Shown: positions 1 through 8,752, counted from the stretch's first letter. The stretch is DNA of 60,632 nt from Nostoc sp. KVJ20 (GCF_001712795.1 NZ_KV757633.1:1-60632), one strand, 5' to 3'. The notes: generated by a model from the letters alone, not told the origin. Translations and numbers: made by a program.

Positions 1-288
1 GAACTTAGAATATACTGCCCCAACAGAACCCGCAATTACATTTGATAATGCGATCGCTGTTCCCACAGAATTACACAGCAACCCCACTATCGCTGTTCTC
101 CCAGAAGAGAACTTAGAATATACTGCCCCAGCAGAAACCGCAATTACATTTGATAATGCGATCGCTGTTTCTACAGAATTACACAGCAACCCCACTATCG
201 CTGTTCTCCCAGAAGAGAACTTAGAATACACTGCCCCAACAGAACCCGCAATTACATTTGATAATGCGATCGCTGTTTCTACAGAAGT
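1..288 (+). repeat. 108-bp in-frame tandem repeat (2.7 copies visible)
   Basis: Copies begin at 1, 109 and 217, exactly 108 bp (36 codons) apart, and are nearly identical. Each unit encodes a block beginning NLEYTAP and containing TFDNAIAV; each carries a GCGATCGC-type HIP1 site. The array may extend left of the window. Confidence 0.95.
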
Positions 289-2605
289 GGCAATTACTAC
301 ATACAGCAACCCTTCTACCACTGTTCTGTCAGATGAAACGGAAGAAGATATAGTTATCAATGAGCCTGTGAGTCCTGTGTGGCTCAAAGGTGAGACGGCA
401 GAGCAGATTTTACAAAATTTAATAGATTTAGCTTTACCCACTTCTGAACTGCTGCCCCAAGATGAAAAGCTTACAGATTCTCTAGCAACACAACCACCGC
501 CACCATTACAGCTAACTTTAGATCAGGATACTTACATTGCTCGTTGGGGACACGCTCTTACAATCAATGGATACATAGAACTCAAAGAAAAGACAAATCT
601 AGAGCAGGCTGAAACATTATCCCCAGAAAGCCTGCGGTCAATTGAACTAGGAATTGAACTGCGATCGCCCCTAGAGTCGAAAATCTTGACCCAGGTACGG
701 CAATCCTTGCCAGATCAGGAATTACCCTTCACCATCAATACCTCAATTGATATTCCTGCTGACTGTGAATCCAAGTTAATTTTGGCAGATATTAGTTTGT
801 ATGGTAAATTCGCCGATGCTGGTGAAGTTATCCAGTTAGCTAGTCAGTCCTTCACCATTACAGCAGATGTAACGGAATTACTGGCAATCACAGCCGCAGC
901 AAAACCTAGTACATCCTTAAATGACCCCATAACACCATCAGACTCATCTACTGCTTTCACAGAACCAGAGACACCTGTTAAGCTCGATTTGAAACTATTC
1001 AATCTGGTCAAAATTCCAAAAACAGACCAGCAACAGATACTTAATTCATCCCCAAGCACACCCCTACCACCGCAAATAAATCTGCAAGTTCTGCGAGAAG
1101 CCACCTTGCGGACAACATCTAAGTTAAAGAACTCAGGCACTTCGCCTCAATTGCCGAAACTGCCTCCTATTCAAACCGATGCCAACTCTCCCACAGCAGA
1201 TATTGTTGCAGAACCCCCCATACAGGAGGAGCTTCTAGAAAAGGATGCTACTATAGCTGCAATTAACTTGGAGCAGTTGGTCATCAGGCAACGTCGAATG
1301 CCAATACTCGGTACTACTTTGCCATACTTGAAACGGCTACAAGCTTTGCCAAGTGATGCAGAAGAAGAAGTAAAAAACAATGTCCCCCCAGAAGCCTTGG
1401 AAGTTCAGGCGGCTGAAGACTTCCCGCAGTTGGATGCAATTGTAGCTGAAGATGAAAATACACCTGAATTAGTAGTAGGTGATGCACAATTCCAGGAAGA
1501 ATTTGTTGCTGAAGTCGAAGCCCAAACAAATACACAATTTCAAGAAGAATTTGTTGCTGAAGCCGAAGCCCAACCAAATACACAATTTCAGGAAGAATCC
1601 GTTGCTGAAATCGAAGCCCAGCAAAATTCACAATTCATCACAACAGGCAATCTTTACTCATCTCCTTTACTCAGGAAGTGGATGCAGAGCCAAGGATACT
1701 CTTTGCCTGAATCCATCAATAATCTGCAACTTCAAGACTACGATAACTATGTTTCAGCGCAGCAGACACCAGTTTCTCTTAGTGCAGAAACTACGAATCT
1801 TGATATCAACTTGTCGTTAAATCTAGATACCAACACGGAGAATAATCTGAGCGAAGATTGGGGTCACTCAGAACTTATCCTGACTCAGACATGGCACGAA
1901 CAGGAAACATGGGAAGAAGACCAAGGGTTGGCTAACGAACTGAGTAACTTTGGGGAAGATGTAGACACAGCAGAGGAAGCAGAGGGGACAGGAGTAAATA
2001 CGGAACTAGAAAAAGTATTAGAAGAAGCAACACTTTCATCGGCTCTGGTAACACAACTACCGCCCCCCCCTCCTCCGATAAAAGTAAATATAGCGTCAGC
2101 TTGGTTGGCGCAAGAAATCGTTGTAGATGATACATATAGTGAACTAGAAGCCGATGCAACGAGGAGTTACCTCTTTGAAGAAAAGGAGCAAGCACTATTA
2201 GATTTATCCCCTTCTTTACCTATGATTGCAGCAACTAATAAGCCTTTGCCAATTCCACAGTTGCATGTGCCAGAAGGCGAACTAATCGCTGGCAAGTCTT
2301 TGCTAGTACGGGTAGTACTGCCTGAAGTACCTCCGCAAGTTGTTGTCAAGTTATGGCTTGAAGATTATCAAACTCGCTGGTTACTAGATGGGCCTCATTT
2401 ATTGACAAATTTGCTACCTAATGCATCAGGAGGGTTGGAAGTAATAACGCAATTAAACATTCCCTTTGGCTGTTTGGAAATTCGCTTGGAAGCGATCGCA
2501 CTTGATCTGACAACCCAACAAGAGAGTCACAAAGTTACAATAGTGCGAACTGTAATTCCTCCAGACTTGCCAAACTTAGAGCTAGATGAACTCCTGGGTA
2601 TGTAA
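1..2605 (+). CDS. Large acidic repeat protein, 5' end outside window
   Basis: The frame that ends at the TAA at 2603-2605 is open back to base 2, so the gene begins upstream of the window; a GTG at 287 is only an internal codon. The visible part is about 867 residues, rich in Glu, Pro, Thr and Ala, with no membrane segment or signal peptide. It starts with tandem 36-residue repeats (1-288), has three 16-residue Gln/Glu repeats (1487-1630) and a run of six prolines near 2060. Two stretches look folded: one around nucleotides 510-900 (LTLDQDTYIARWG...) and the C-terminal 110 residues (ELIAGKSLLVRVVLPEV...), the latter beta-rich. I do not recognise a family. The repeats and low complexity suggest a long flexible scaffold or surface-associated protein, but that is inference. 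Confidence 0.8.
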   Translation, partial: NLEYTAPTEPAITFDNAIAVPTELHSNPTIAVLPEENLEYTAPAETAITFDNAIAVSTELHSNPTIAVLPEENLEYTAPTEPAITFDNAIAVSTEVAITTYSNPSTTVLSDETEEDIVINEPVSPVWLKGETAEQILQNLIDLALPTSELLPQDEKLTDSLATQPPPPLQLTLDQDTYIARWGHALTINGYIELKEKTNLEQAETLSPESLRSIELGIELRSPLESKILTQVRQSLPDQELPFTINTSIDIPADCESKLILADISLYGKFADAGEVIQLASQSFTITADVTELLAITAAAKPSTSLNDPITPSDSSTAFTEPETPVKLDLKLFNLVKIPKTDQQQILNSSPSTPLPPQINLQVLREATLRTTSKLKNSGTSPQLPKLPPIQTDANSPTADIVAEPPIQEELLEKDATIAAINLEQLVIRQRRMPILGTTLPYLKRLQALPSDAEEEVKNNVPPEALEVQAAEDFPQLDAIVAEDENTPELVVGDAQFQEEFVAEVEAQTNTQFQEEFVAEAEAQPNTQFQEESVAEIEAQQNSQFITTGNLYSSPLLRKWMQSQGYSLPESINNLQLQDYDNYVSAQQTPVSLSAETTNLDINLSLNLDTNTENNLSEDWGHSELILTQTWHEQETWEEDQGLANELSNFGEDVDTAEEAEGTGVNTELEKVLEEATLSSALVTQLPPPPPPIKVNIASAWLAQEIVVDDTYSELEADATRSYLFEEKEQALLDLSPSLPMIAATNKPLPIPQLHVPEGELIAGKSLLVRVVLPEVPPQVVVKLWLEDYQTRWLLDGPHLLTNLLPNASGGLEVITQLNIPFGCLEIRLEAIALDLTTQQESHKVTIVRTVIPPDLPNLELDELLGM
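1487..1630 (+). repeat. 48-bp in-frame tandem repeat, three copies
   Basis: Units start at 1487, 1535 and 1583 and encode QFQEEFVAEVEAQTNT-like 16-residue blocks with a few substitutions. Acidic and probably unstructured or coiled. Confidence 0.9.
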
Positions 2606-2799
2606 CTTAGGTATTGGGCGTTGGGAATTGGGCATTGGGCATTGCTTCTCCTCCCCCTGCTTCCCCTGCTCCCTCATCTCCCTCATTTCCCCCACTCTCA
2701 ACATGGGCTGTGTTAAAAATCTTTAGAATTTCAAAAATCTGGCAGGATTTGCAGTAAGCTCATTTTGAATTGTAGTGTTATTTAACAGGAACTTTTACT

Positions 2800-2910
2800 A
2801 TGGCAGCTTCCTTTTTGCCTTCTATCTTCGTTCCCATCATTGGTTGGGTTTTACCAGCTATAACCTTCGCGTTTCTATTTTTATACATTGAAAGCGACGA
2901 TATCAGCTGA
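2800..2910 (+). CDS. psaI: Photosystem I subunit VIII, PsaI
   Basis: A 36-residue protein with one transmembrane helix, MAASFLPSIFVPIIGW at the start and FLYIESDD at the end, the typical PsaI pattern of a single helix preceded by a P-S-(I/L)-F-V-P motif. PsaI is a small thylakoid subunit of photosystem I that helps PsaL bind and so supports trimer or tetramer formation. An AGGA sequence lies about 9 bases before the ATG. The gene is monocistronic here, faces the psbEFLJ operon and is followed by a clear terminator. It is too short for routine ORF calling. Confidence 0.92.
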   Translation: MAASFLPSIFVPIIGWVLPAITFAFLFLYIESDDIS

Positions 2911-2914
2911 TGTA

Positions 2915-2986
2915 GTCAATAGTCATTAGTCATTAGTCATTTGCAAGAAACAAATGACAAAGGATAAAGGACAAATGACTATTGAC
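2915..2986. repeat. Heptamer repeat tract folded as inverted repeat
   Basis: Three AGTCATT units at 2921-2941 are followed by AAATGAC-type units on the other side; the outer 13 bp (2915-2927 and 2974-2986) are a perfect inverted repeat. Similar tracts occur at 33350-33430, 40280-40360 and 42660-42735. This is the short tandem heptamer class known in Nostoc. Confidence 0.8.
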
Positions 2987-2997
2987 CAAAATTAATA

Positions 2998-3029
2998 CCG
3001 CCTGTCTCTATGAGACAGGCGGTTTTTTT
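2998..3029 (+). terminator. Intrinsic terminator of psaI
   Basis: Perfect 11-bp stem (2998-3008 with 3012-3022), 3-base loop, then seven T. It lies between the convergent psaI and psbJ genes. On the minus strand the stem is followed only by a mixed A/T stretch, so it should act mainly on psaI. Confidence 0.9.
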
Positions 3030-3095
3030 AACGTTGATTTCTCAACAAATGCTGGAAAATTCTAACTTATAGTGTTCGGTTCAAACTAACTGATG

Positions 3096-3215
3096 TTAAA
3101 TCGAAGAACCGAGTCCGGCGTAGGCACCATAAAAGAAAATGCCCAAGACTGTAATTATACCTAAACCTGCGATCGTAGCGACGACCCACAGGGGAATTCT
3201 CCCACTTCCAGACAC
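3096..3215 (-). CDS. psbJ: Photosystem II protein J
   Basis: A 39-residue single-helix protein starting at GTG, with [16 protein letters not shown] and the C-terminal [10 protein letters not shown] typical of PsbJ. PsbJ sits next to cytochrome b559 in photosystem II and affects electron flow from QA to QB and assembly. A GGGAGGAG ribosome binding site lies just upstream of the GTG and supports this start. It is the last gene of psbEFLJ; about 70 bases separate it from psbL. Confidence 0.95.
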
Positions 3216-3285
3216 AGCTTCTCTCCTCCCTTAACAACAAATCAACACACGTTCAATAAACAAAGATTAACAACAGTAGTTCCAA

Positions 3286-3408
3286 TTAGTTAAAGAAGTA
3301 ACTGGAAAACAGAATCCCCAGAACGAAAACTAGTAGTAGTCCCAGGTATAGCGAAGTCCGGTTTAGTTCAACCGGCTGATTATTGGGGTTGGGCGATCTT
3401 TCTACCAT
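3286..3408 (-). CDS. psbL: Photosystem II protein L
   Basis: A 40-residue protein, MVERSPNPNNQPVELNRTSL followed by a transmembrane helix ending SSYFFN: the invariant PsbL pattern. It sits at the photosystem II monomer interface and is needed for normal QA function. A longer frame upstream overlaps psbF and is not real. It begins 8 bases after the psbF stop, third gene of the operon. Confidence 0.96.
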   Translation of the reverse strand: MVERSPNPNNQPVELNRTSLYLGLLLVFVLGILFSSYFFN

Positions 3409-3416
3409 AATTGCTC

Positions 3417-3554
3417 CTAACGTTGAATAAATTGCATTGCGGCGATCGCGCCCAAAAAGAATACAGTTGGTACACCTAAAGTGTGAACTGCCAGCCATCT
3501 AACGGTAAAAATTGGATAGGTAACTGGTTGATTGATGTTATTGCCGCTAGTCAT
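3417..3554 (-). CDS. psbF: Cytochrome b559 subunit beta
   Basis: A 45-residue protein containing YPIFTVRWLAVHTLGVPTVF; the His in RWLAVH ligates the haem shared with PsbE. One transmembrane helix. It is essential for photosystem II assembly and probably protects against photodamage. It lies 9 bases downstream of psbE and just ahead of psbL. Confidence 0.97.
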   Translation of the reverse strand: MTSGNNINQPVTYPIFTVRWLAVHTLGVPTVFFLGAIAAMQFIQR

Positions 3555-3563
3555 GATCTCAAA

Positions 3564-3812
3564 CTACTTTCCAATAAATTGTTCAACTTGTTTTTTCGCT
3601 TCAAAACGGTTCTTCACAATGGGCACTTCTTGGCGTGCTGGTGTGAAATACTCGTTGGGACGAGGTGTGCCAAAAGCATCATAAGCCAGTCCAGTTTGCA
3701 CAAATAGCCAACCAGCAATAAACAATGCCGGGATGGTGATGCTGTGAATTACCCAGTAACGAACGCTGGTAATGATGTCTGAAAACGGACGTTCTCCAGT
3801 GGTACCTGACAT
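3564..3812 (-). CDS. psbE: Cytochrome b559 subunit alpha
   Basis: An 82-residue protein with the haem-binding helix SVRYWVIHSITIPALF, and the long lumenal tail ending EQFIGK expected of PsbE. With PsbF it forms cytochrome b559, a nucleus for photosystem II assembly. First gene of psbEFLJ; ycf48 and rubA lie upstream on the same strand, an order widely conserved in cyanobacteria and tied to photosystem II biogenesis. Confidence 0.97.
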   Translation of the reverse strand: MSGTTGERPFSDIITSVRYWVIHSITIPALFIAGWLFVQTGLAYDAFGTPRPNEYFTPARQEVPIVKNRFEAKKQVEQFIGK

Positions 3813-3906
3813 TTAGATCCCTACCTCCACAAAGAATGTTATAGAGTTTATTATCCTACAAAGTTAAGAAAGAGTTACAAGTTGCAACGTTCTTCTCAGA
3901 AATAAG

Positions 3907-4008
3907 TACTGGGGATTGGGGATTGGGTATTAGGGATTGGGGATTGGGTATTGGGTATTAGGGATTGGGTATTGGGAAAACTCGTATCCAGTCCCCAGTC
4001 CCCAGTCC
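3907..4008. repeat. GGGGATT / GGGTATT heptamer tract with CCCCAGT complement
   Basis: About ten G-rich heptamers (GGGGATT, GGGTATT, AGGGATT) followed after a short spacer by CCCCAGT units, so the tract can fold on itself. It fills the gap between psbE and ycf48. Confidence 0.85.
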
Positions 4009-4011
4009 CCA

Positions 4012-5016
4012 TTAAGCTGCTTCAGGGTTTGGTAAATATTTGAGCAAAACGCCGCGATCGCCAATTATAAATCCCCGTTCTGGCTCTAAGAACACAATCT
4101 TGTACAAATTAGCTGCAACTTCTTCTATGTCACGGTCTTTTTCCCAGGTTTTGCCACCGTCGCCACTCCGTAACAAATTACCACTACCGCCACCTACCCA
4201 AATCTCATCGGGTGTACGATATGCCAAATCCAGTAAACCCCAACTGGTGGATAATTCTGGATATTTTGCCTCTTGCCATTCTTCAGGTTTAGTTGGGTCA
4301 CTAAACTGAACTTGACCTCCTCTAGCTAGCAACCACAATTGCCCATTTTCACCAAAGCCCATGTTTTCTAACCGCCGAGAACTATTGCGGTTATGGGGAA
4401 CCCAAGCCTCTTGTCCTGGTTCCCAAGTCGAGTAGAAACTACCCTTAGCAGAAACCGCAATATATTTACCATCAGGAGAACGTTCCAAGTTACGCACCAC
4501 ACCCACTGCTGATTCCACTTGGGCTTTCCAGTTTTTGCCGCCGTCTGTGGTCTTATATATGGCTCCCACATCAGTAGCCATTTCAGCTGTATTGTCTGCC
4601 AGTGCCTTAACTGCGATCGGACTACCTGGTAGCTTTTCGCTCAGGGGGATACGCGACCAAGAAGCGCCTTCATCGGTAGTGTGCAGCAACAGTCCGGGTT
4701 CTCCGGCAATCCAGCCTTCTTTACCTGCAAAACTTACTGAGTCAAAGCGATACTTCTGCTCATCCAGTTGCAGTATTATTGGTTTCCAGGTATTACCACC
4801 GTCATTAGTTTCCAATAAAGTGGCATTGCTACCTACTAAGTAGCCATGTTCAGGGTTATTAGTAAAAGCAATATCCAATAGATTCGAGTCTGTTGGCACA
4901 GAAATGACTTTCCAAGGGTTGTAGCTAACAGAAGGAACTTTGCTACAACCTATGCACATCAAAACTACTATTAACAAGGCAAATATTCGTTGCCAACCTT
5001 TCACAATTGAATGCAT
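4012..5016 (-). CDS. ycf48: Photosystem II assembly factor Ycf48 (HCF136)
   Basis: A 334-residue protein with an N-terminal lipoprotein signal: hydrophobic core and lipobox ending at Cys24 (MCIGC). The rest consists of repeated blades with the DGG-x-TW motif (NDGGNTW, DEGASW, TDGGKNW, GDGGKTW), giving the known seven-bladed propeller. Ycf48 binds newly made D1 in the lumen and assists assembly and repair of the photosystem II reaction centre. Upstream of psbEFLJ and downstream of rubA, as in most cyanobacteria. Confidence 0.96.
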   Translation of the reverse strand: MHSIVKGWQRIFALLIVVLMCIGCSKVPSVSYNPWKVISVPTDSNLLDIAFTNNPEHGYLVGSNATLLETNDGGNTWKPIILQLDEQKYRFDSVSFAGKEGWIAGEPGLLLHTTDEGASWSRIPLSEKLPGSPIAVKALADNTAEMATDVGAIYKTTDGGKNWKAQVESAVGVVRNLERSPDGKYIAVSAKGSFYSTWEPGQEAWVPHNRNSSRRLENMGFGENGQLWLLARGGQVQFSDPTKPEEWQEAKYPELSTSWGLLDLAYRTPDEIWVGGGSGNLLRSGDGGKTWEKDRDIEEVAANLYKIVFLEPERGFIIGDRGVLLKYLPNPEAA

Positions 5017-5209
5017 CAGTATTTCTTAGTTATTTCTAAATTTTTGTAGCAGTTGGCAGCCAGGATGCTTTAAAATCCTGGTCTTTTCATTTTGAATTTT
5101 GTTAGCGCAGTGTAAAGCCTCTGGTAGAGAAGCGGTAGCGAGGAACGAGCGTCTTGATTCTGACTTTTGAATTCTGACTCCTGAATTCTGAATTCTTCCT
5201 CAAAGGCTG

Positions 5210-5545
5210 TCATTGTAAGCCGTAAAGACTGATAAAAAACAAGAACCCAAGAGCCAAAGCACCAAAAATTAGGATATTCTTTTGGGTTGGCGTTAGGTTG
5301 TTAACACCCAAACCATAACCGAGATTTTCTTTAAAGCCGGATGCAGTACCGGCAGGGCCGATGTTGGCAAAAGCGGTCTTTTTAGCAGAACAAACTGGAC
5401 AGCGCCAATTTATAGGGAGTTCTGCAAAGAGTGTCCCTGAAGGAATATCATGCTTGTCATCTCCCTTCTCAGGTTCGTAAACATAACCGCAGGCGCGACA
5501 CTCGTAGCGGTCTAACACCGGAGTCTCAACAGCTGGTTCGCTCAT
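5210..5545 (-). CDS. rubA: Membrane-anchored rubredoxin RubA
   Basis: A 111-residue rubredoxin: the two iron-binding pairs CRACGYVY and CPVCSAKK are present, followed by a linker and a C-terminal transmembrane helix (NILIFGALALGFLFF). I chose the ATG at 5543-5545 (MSEPAVETP); the open frame extends 27 codons upstream but the extra part is unlike the family. RubA is required for early photosystem II (and in some species photosystem I) assembly. It heads the rubA-ycf48-psbEFLJ array. Confidence 0.95.
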   Translation of the reverse strand: MSEPAVETPVLDRYECRACGYVYEPEKGDDKHDIPSGTLFAELPINWRCPVCSAKKTAFANIGPAGTASGFKENLGYGLGVNNLTPTQKNILIFGALALGFLFFISLYGLQ

Positions 5546-5869
5546 GGCTAAGGCCTCGCAGAGAAGAAATCTTAAATATACGTTAAAAATTATGACATAA
5601 TTGTTAGACTTTTCTATCACTAGCAAAAGTGAATCAAATACTTGAAGTCCGTCTGTTTCCCAGATTTCAGAAAAACCAAACAGATATAATGTAAAAGAAA
5701 GTTACGCAGTTAAGGGATTGGGCGTTGAGTAAAACAGTTCCGAGTTCCGAAAGTTCTGAGTAAAGAAGTGAGATTCCCTACTCAGCACTCAGCACTCAGC
5801 ACTCAGCACTCAGCACTCAGCACTCAAAACTCACTACTTAAAATACTCCATAAGCGGTAGATACTCATT
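5546..5869. other. Divergent rubA/ndhC spacer with CACTCAG repeats
   Basis: 324 bases between the divergent rubA and ndhC starts. The main content is a tandem CACTCAG heptamer array at about 5780-5826 (six to seven units). Promoters for both directions must lie here, but I could not pick -10/-35 boxes with confidence. Confidence 0.6.
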
Positions 5870-6232
5870 GTGTTTGTCCTCAGCGGTTACGAGTACCTTC
5901 TAGGCTTCTTCATCATCTGTAGCCTAGTACCTGCCTTAGCGCTCTCAGCTTCCAAGCTCCTACGACCCAGTGGTTACGCTCCAGAACGTCGCACCACCTA
6001 TGAATCTGGTATGGAACCCATCGGGGGAGCCTGGATTCAGTTCAACATTCGCTACTACATGTTTGCTCTGGTCTTCGTCGTCTTTGATGTGGAGACTGTT
6101 TTCTTGTATCCTTGGGCGGTAGCTTTCCACCGTTTGGGGCTATTGGCTTTTATTGAAGCGCTAGTCTTTATTGCAATTCTTGTAGTCGCTTTAGTTTACG
6201 CGTGGCGTAAAGGAGCTTTGGAATGGTCTTGA
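5870..6232 (+). CDS. ndhC: NDH-1 subunit 3, NdhC
   Basis: A 120-residue three-helix membrane protein starting at GTG, containing RRTTYESGMEPIGGAWIQF and VFDVETVFLYPW, both hallmarks of NuoA/NdhC. It is part of the membrane arm of the NDH-1 complex that takes electrons from ferredoxin for cyclic electron flow and respiration. Its end overlaps ndhK by 10 bases, so ndhC-K-J is one operon. Confidence 0.97.
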   Translation: MFVLSGYEYLLGFFIICSLVPALALSASKLLRPSGYAPERRTTYESGMEPIGGAWIQFNIRYYMFALVFVVFDVETVFLYPWAVAFHRLGLLAFIEALVFIAILVVALVYAWRKGALEWS

Positions 6233-6960
6233 ATTCTAACTTAACAACCCAGGGCAAAGAGCGAATCATCAACCCCATTGAGCGTACCAATGTCACTCAA
6301 GACCTTTCAGAAAACGTCATTTTGACGACGGTTGATGACCTCTACGACTGGGCGCGGCTTTCTAGTCTGTGGCCGTTGCTGTTTGGTACTGCTTGCTGCT
6401 TTATTGAGTTTGCAGCTTTAATTGGTTCCCGATTTGACTTTGACCGTTTTGGGCTAATTCCCCGTTCTAGCCCCCGCCAAGCCGATTTAATTATTACGGC
6501 AGGGACTATTACGATGAAGATGGCTCCCCAACTGGTGCGTCTTTATGAACAAATGCCAGAGCCAAAGTATGTAATTGCGATGGGAGCTTGCACAATTACT
6601 GGCGGGATGTTCAGTGTTGATTCCCCCACAGCAGTGCGCGGAGTCGATAAACTGATTCCTGTGGATGTGTACTTACCTGGTTGTCCTCCCCGTCCAGAAG
6701 CAATTATCGACGCAATCATCAAGCTGCGGAAGAAAATCTCCAATGAATCGATGCAAGAGCGGGATAAAATTAAGCAAACTCACCGCTATTACAGCACGAC
6801 TCATAATTTGAAGCCAGTAGAGGAAATCTTAACTGGTAAGTATTTGCAGTCAGCAACTCGCTCTGCACCACCGAAGGAATTGGCGGAAGCGATTGGTATG
6901 CCAATACCACCTGCAATGCTGACAGAAAAGGCGCAAAAGGAGGAACAAACCCGTGGCTGA
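6223..6960 (+). CDS. ndhK: NDH-1 subunit K, NdhK
   Basis: A 245-residue protein with the ligands of iron-sulphur cluster N2: the Cys pair in GTACCFIEF, the Cys in MGACTITGGMF and the Cys in LPGCPPRPEA. It lies at the junction of the hydrophilic and membrane arms of NDH-1, close to the plastoquinone site. It overlaps ndhC by 10 bases and ndhJ by 8 bases. Confidence 0.97.
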   Translation: MVLNSNLTTQGKERIINPIERTNVTQDLSENVILTTVDDLYDWARLSSLWPLLFGTACCFIEFAALIGSRFDFDRFGLIPRSSPRQADLIITAGTITMKMAPQLVRLYEQMPEPKYVIAMGACTITGGMFSVDSPTAVRGVDKLIPVDVYLPGCPPRPEAIIDAIIKLRKKISNESMQERDKIKQTHRYYSTTHNLKPVEEILTGKYLQSATRSAPPKELAEAIGMPIPPAMLTEKAQKEEQTRG

Positions 6961-7483
6961 AGAAGAATCTAAACCAGTACCGGCAGTAAAAGAAGAGGCA
7001 TTGGTACAAGCGGGTAAAGTTTCCCAGTGGTTGACGGAAAATGGCTTTGACCATGAGTTTTTAGCACCAGACAAGAATGGTGTAGAGATAATTAAGGTGC
7101 CGGCAGATTTCTTGCTTCCCACCGCTACAGCCCTTTATGCTTATGGGTTTAATTATCTCCAGTGTCAAGGTGGTATTGACCTTGGCCCAGGACAAGAATT
7201 GGTGAGTATGTATCACTTGATTAAAGTCGGTGATAATAGCGATCGCCCCGAAGAAGTTCGAGTTAAGGTGTTCTTACCACGGGAAAATCCTGTAGTGCCT
7301 TCTGTGTACTGGATTTGGAAAACCGCAGATTGGCAAGAGCGCGAGTCTTACGATATGTACGGCATTATCTACGAAGGACACCCAAATCTCAAGCGGATTT
7401 TGATGCCGGAAGATTGGGTAGGTTGGCCTTTGCGGAAGGATTACATCTCGCCTGATTTCTACGAGTTGCAAGATGCTTATTAG
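6953..7483 (+). CDS. ndhJ: NDH-1 subunit J, NdhJ
   Basis: A 176-residue hydrophilic NuoC-type (30 kDa) subunit, GTG start inside the end of ndhK. Recognisable blocks are WQERESYDMYGIIYEGHPNL and RILMPEDWVGWPLRKDY, the family signature. Last gene of the operon, followed by a probable terminator at 7549. Confidence 0.97.
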   Translation: MAEEESKPVPAVKEEALVQAGKVSQWLTENGFDHEFLAPDKNGVEIIKVPADFLLPTATALYAYGFNYLQCQGGIDLGPGQELVSMYHLIKVGDNSDRPEEVRVKVFLPRENPVVPSVYWIWKTADWQERESYDMYGIIYEGHPNLKRILMPEDWVGWPLRKDYISPDFYELQDAY

Positions 7484-7496
7484 AGATTGCTGAATC

Positions 7497-7518
7497 GAGA
7501 CGCGATGAATCGCGTCTG
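7497..7518. repeat. Short GACGCGAT hairpin repeat
   Basis: AGACGCGAT and ATCGCGTCT face each other across two bases (perfect 9-bp arms). The same motif occurs as a longer inverted repeat at 27057-27121, so it is a dispersed family. Confidence 0.75.
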
Positions 7519-7548
7519 TACAATATAGTGCTGGGTTTCGGCAGTGAT

Positions 7549-7585
7549 TAACCCCTTTCCGGTGGCGGAGAGGGGTTATGTTTTT
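7549..7585 (+). terminator. Probable terminator of ndhCKJ
   Basis: TAACCCCT (7549-7556) pairs with AGGGGTTA (7571-7578), followed by TGTTTTT. 66 bases after the ndhJ stop. Confidence 0.6.
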
Positions 7586-7738
7586 GGTGTCTCATGTAAC
7601 AGTTGGTTGGCAATATTTGCTGTAATTCATTGACTATAGGACTTACGCATTAACAATATTTATCGATATTTTCCAAAGTAAGTCAAATTAGTTATTTTGT
7701 GGAATTTTGGCGATCGCCTTTTTTAAACGAGCCACAAA

Positions 7739-8500
7739 CTACGCAAATAATGGTTTTTCCCCTATTTTAGTAGCAATTGATCTACCAATATTATGGAAAT
7801 ATTCACTTGTTACACCTATAGATACAGGATGTTTAGTTATAACAAACACAGTCTGACTATTTCTACAAATTAAAAAACCTTCTGAAGTTCGTGAAAACTC
7901 AACATCCTTTATTTTTTCAGTTATTCTTCTCCAAGAAGGCTCATATCCCACACCGTAGAAAACAACCGCTTTAGGTTGATGTTCTTTTATTCTTTGACTA
8001 ATATGATTTATTCGCTTTTCAAGACAATAATTTTCATAAGTATCTCTATTAGATAAAAAAGTAAGCTTAGAATATTCACCATATATCCAATGTTTAAGAG
8101 ATGGTGAGGGTAAAGGTAATAATTCTAATAAACAAGTCTCTTTATCTTTTCTACCTAGTTCCTCTATTTGATATTTACGAATATCTTCTAGGTCAATATT
8201 ATCTTTTCCTTTAGCACTCAATATAATACGAATTAATGTCCTCCAGACTGGCACATCCAATTTTGCACCTGGTTTAAAACTCGCACCATATCCGATAGCT
8301 TCATGATATTCTGCAATATCTTCTATTTCCTTCTGTTCTCTCTCTGACCATTTCTTTATTCTGTTATTAATTTCGTTAAAATCTCCTCCTGCTTCTTCCA
8401 TACCAATAAACCAATAATTTCCTTGATAATTACCATATCCATAAAATGCATCAACTATTTTTTCTAGAAGCTCATCATTAAAAAAATCTTGACTGAACAT
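7739..8500 (-). CDS. Hypothetical protein, possibly uracil-DNA-glycosylase-like fold
   Basis: A 253-residue soluble protein, AT-rich compared with its neighbours. I do not know the family for certain. Three blocks resemble, in order, motifs of the uracil-DNA glycosylase superfamily: YWFIGMEEAGG near residue 30 (motif I position), KAVVFYGVGYEPSW near 180, and VFVITKHPVSIG near 220 (the HPS-type motif). The order and spacing fit, but the catalytic residues are not convincingly conserved. It stands alone between ndhJ and pntB, on the strand opposite ndhJ. Isolated position and base composition suggest horizontal acquisition. Confidence 0.7.
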   Translation of the reverse strand: MFSQDFFNDELLEKIVDAFYGYGNYQGNYWFIGMEEAGGDFNEINNRIKKWSEREQKEIEDIAEYHEAIGYGASFKPGAKLDVPVWRTLIRIILSAKGKDNIDLEDIRKYQIEELGRKDKETCLLELLPLPSPSLKHWIYGEYSKLTFLSNRDTYENYCLEKRINHISQRIKEHQPKAVVFYGVGYEPSWRRITEKIKDVEFSRTSEGFLICRNSQTVFVITKHPVSIGVTSEYFHNIGRSIATKIGEKPLFA

Positions 8501-8752
8501 AACTCTATTATTTTAATTAGAAATTTAAAACTTGTTCATCAAAAATAATTGAGCATACATGGAATGTCAAGTTAAATAACTAAAGTGAAAATTTTCAGAC
8601 ATTATCAATTCATAAATAAACTTTCTATTCTTTGCGCCTTTGCATGAGGCAATTTTCCCACAAAAAACTTGCCTCAGAAGCATCACACCTCCAAGGCAAG
8701 CCAACTCTCTAATTCTTTCTTTACTCCGCGCTCTCTGCGCCTTTGCGGTTCG

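Noticed and set aside
7633..7690. IS end ACTATAGGACTTACGCA as a third TA-type MITE
   Set aside because: Only one end is present; no inverted partner within the following few hundred bases.
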